Program-made: the position numbers and the translations under genes
Shown here: positions 5,770 through 6,660 of the stretch, piece by piece
Layout of the letters: each line of letters begins with the position of its first letter
How positions within the stretch are numbered: the stretch's first letter is position 1
DNA from: Methanoregula sp.
Lineage (GTDB): Archaea > Halobacteriota > Methanomicrobia > Methanomicrobiales > Methanospirillaceae
Assembly: GCA_023228295.1 (NCBI GenBank)
Contig: JALOBP010000127.1
Span: 1 to 6,660 of the forward strand
Direction: 5' to 3'
DNA: 6,660 nt
The notes under the pieces: model-generated
What the model was told of the DNA's origin: nothing
What the model saw: the letters and a program-made list of their open reading frames with translations, nothing else
Databases searched by the model: none

Positions 5770-5870
5770 TCACCTCCCGATGCGGATCTCCTCATGGCGA
5801 TTGAATAATCGCTCGTCATTTTTAAAAAAATTCCCAGACTAACCAGTTCCAGTAATTCCCGATCCTTCAT
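5770..5870 (-). CDS. Possible 33-residue small protein made by a -1 frameshift
   Basis: On the minus strand an ATG at 5870 opens MKDRELLELVSLGIFLK. At 5826-5820 the frame meets T TTA AAA; stepping back one base there continues as NDERLFNRHEEIRIGR and stops at TGA 5772-5770. The joined product reads like a charged, helical small protein, while the unshifted frame reads less convincingly. The heptamer fits the X XXY YYZ slippery pattern. Seven bases later comes a 6-bp stem, GCGATT-ATTC-AATCGC (5812-5797). Upstream of the ATG the frame stays open to a stop at 5933-5931, and a TATA-like TATACTATAA lies at 5940-5931. Alternatives are a small decayed gene, a one-base indel in the T7A5 run, or chance. 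I do not recognise a family. Confidence 0.3.
5797..5823 (+). terminator. Hairpin plus T-run after the flavodoxin gene
   Basis: GCGATT (5797-5802), loop GAAT, AATCGC (5807-5812) forms a 6-bp stem, followed after six bases by TTTTT at 5819-5823. On the plus strand it could end the flavodoxin transcript, whose stop is 36 bases upstream. The same bases form the stem described for the minus-strand small ORF, so both readings are possible. Confidence 0.35.
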
Positions 5871-5893
5871 AGCAAACAACTTTTCTGGCAGGA

Positions 5894-5921
5894 TTTTTGT
5901 CGGGGAAAGCCTTTTTGTCGG
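5894..5921. repeat. Direct repeat TTTTTGTCGG upstream of aIF2-beta
   Basis: TTTTTGTCGG occurs at 5894-5903 and again at 5912-5921, 18 bases apart start to start. It lies 25-50 bases before the aIF2-beta ATG, where a regulator or transcription factor could bind. On the minus strand it lies in the open frame before the small ORF and would read as two Pro-Thr-Lys triplets. Confidence 0.4.
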
Positions 5922-5945
5922 CCGGCACCGTTATAGTATACAAGT

Positions 5946-6563
5946 ATGACCGACCCGTATGAACAGCTTCTCAAACAGGCCTATTCCAATATCACGGAAA
6001 GGACCGAGTCTTCGGAACGTTTTGTAGTTCCCGAGGCTAAAGCCTACGTTGAAGGCAAGACAACGATTCTGGAAAATTTTGTCGAGATCGTCGGGAAGGT
6101 CCGTCGGGAGCCGGATCACCTCATGAAATTCCTGCTCGGGGAACTGGGCACGAGCGGCAAGATTGACGGCAACCGTGCGATCTTCAACGGGAAGTTCGAG
6201 ATAACCCTGATCAAGGCGATTATCAAGAGTTACGTTGAGGACTACGTGATCTGCTCGGAATGCGGCAAACCCGACACTCGGTTGGTGAAGGATGACCGGG
6301 TCATGGTCCTCCGCTGTGATGCCTGCGGCAGCCACCGTCCGGTACGGAAACGGAAGGCAAGGACCGAACCTGTGTCGGAGAATCTCGAGGAGGGCACCAT
6401 CATGGATGTCGAGATCCAGTCTATCTCGAAACGGGGCGATGGTGTCGTGAAGATGGGACGGTACATTATGTATGTGGCAAATGCAAAACCCGGGCAGAAA
6501 GTGAAAATTAAGATTTCCCGGATATCCGGCTCGATCGTTTTCACCGACCGGGCTGAAGAATAA
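5946..6563 (+). CDS. Translation initiation factor aIF2 subunit beta with TRAM domain
   Basis: aIF2-beta is one of the three subunits of archaeal initiation factor 2, which brings initiator Met-tRNA to the small ribosomal subunit in a GTP-dependent way. The 205-residue product has an N-terminal helix that should contact the gamma subunit (residues 1-20), the alpha/beta core (about 25-100: FVVPEAKAYVEGKTTILENF, then FLLGELGTSGKIDG), and a zinc ribbon with C103/C106 (CSEC) and C124/C127 (CDAC). A TRAM domain follows at about 148-203 (SKRGDGVVKMGRYIMYVANA, then GQKVKIKISRISGSIVF), a small RNA-binding fold. From memory, this fusion is common in Methanomicrobia-type aIF2-beta and absent from shorter archaeal homologues. 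The ATG has no clear ribosome binding site; TTATAGTATA just before it is too close to be its TATA box. Confidence 0.95.
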   Translation: MTDPYEQLLKQAYSNITERTESSERFVVPEAKAYVEGKTTILENFVEIVGKVRREPDHLMKFLLGELGTSGKIDGNRAIFNGKFEITLIKAIIKSYVEDYVICSECGKPDTRLVKDDRVMVLRCDACGSHRPVRKRKARTEPVSENLEEGTIMDVEIQSISKRGDGVVKMGRYIMYVANAKPGQKVKIKISRISGSIVFTDRAEE

Positions 6564-6570
6564 TTTTTTT
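6564..6570 (+). terminator. T7 terminator directly after aIF2-beta
   Basis: Seven T follow the TAA stop without a gap. There is no hairpin. This is the usual form of an archaeal T-tract terminator. Confidence 0.5.
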
Positions 6571-6596
6571 GCCTCTTCGTCATTTCAAGTGGGTAA

Positions 6597-6660
6597 ATTG
6601 AATTCGAGCTTCCCGCACCTGAGATAGATTATGGCAATGAAATTGTCCGTGTTCCTGTAT
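6597..6660 (+). CDS. Possible 5' end of a further gene, frame unresolved
   Basis: After the terminator the sequence becomes protein-like again, but two plus-strand frames compete. One opens right after a TAA at 6594-6596 and reads IEFELPAPEIDYGNEIVRVP, with no canonical start codon. The other starts at ATG 6631 and reads MAMKLSVFLY. The minus strand also stays open at the edge, in a frame that ends in LRCGKLEFNLPT. Sixty bases are too few to decide, and no family is recognised. Confidence 0.2.
   Translation, partial: MEFELPAPEIDYGNEIVRVPV

Noticed and set aside
5773..5781. Strong Shine-Dalgarno-like GGGAGGTGA on the minus strand near 5778-5770
   Set aside because: No usable start follows: the next GTG is at once followed by TAG. 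It is more simply explained as the end of the small ORF (GGG AGG TGA).

Overview
The window comes from a hydrogenotrophic methanogenic archaeon, most likely of the order Methanomicrobiales (Methanoregula-like; genus level is a guess). This rests on an F420-reducing hydrogenase operon (frhADGB order), an archaeal MptA GTP cyclohydrolase for methanopterin synthesis, an archaeal aIF2-beta with a fused TRAM domain, T-rich archaeal-type termination sites and TATA-like promoter elements.

Layout. Positions 1-2785 hold the frh operon on the minus strand, read right to left: frhA (large NiFe subunit), frhD (maturation protease), frhG (small FeS subunit) and the first 14 codons of frhB, which runs off the left edge. 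FrhA carries the NiFe centre, FrhD trims its C-terminal tail after nickel insertion, FrhG passes electrons through three FeS clusters, and FrhB reduces F420. Positions 2786-3081 are a non-coding leader with a candidate promoter and repeated short motifs. Positions 3082 to about 4077 hold mptA on the minus strand; its conserved N-terminal part has no ATG, GTG or TTG start. Positions 4085-4171 are a compact divergent promoter shared with ilvC (4172-5227, plus strand), a class I ketol-acid reductoisomerase with an added lysine/alanine/proline tail. A small flavodoxin follows (5276-5761). Then comes a 184-bp spacer that may hide a tiny minus-strand gene needing a -1 frameshift, then aIF2-beta (5946-6563). 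The last 97 bases hold a T-run terminator and possibly the 5' end of another gene whose frame cannot be settled.

The frh operon is one functional unit. mptA, ilvC, the flavodoxin and aIF2-beta are housekeeping genes with no evident shared pathway. The points most worth a second look are the 86-bp out-of-frame frhD/frhG overlap that encodes non-core tails of both proteins, the missing mptA start, the frameshift-dependent small ORF at 5770-5870, and the paired repeats in the frh leader. No mobile element, CRISPR array, tRNA or rRNA was seen.
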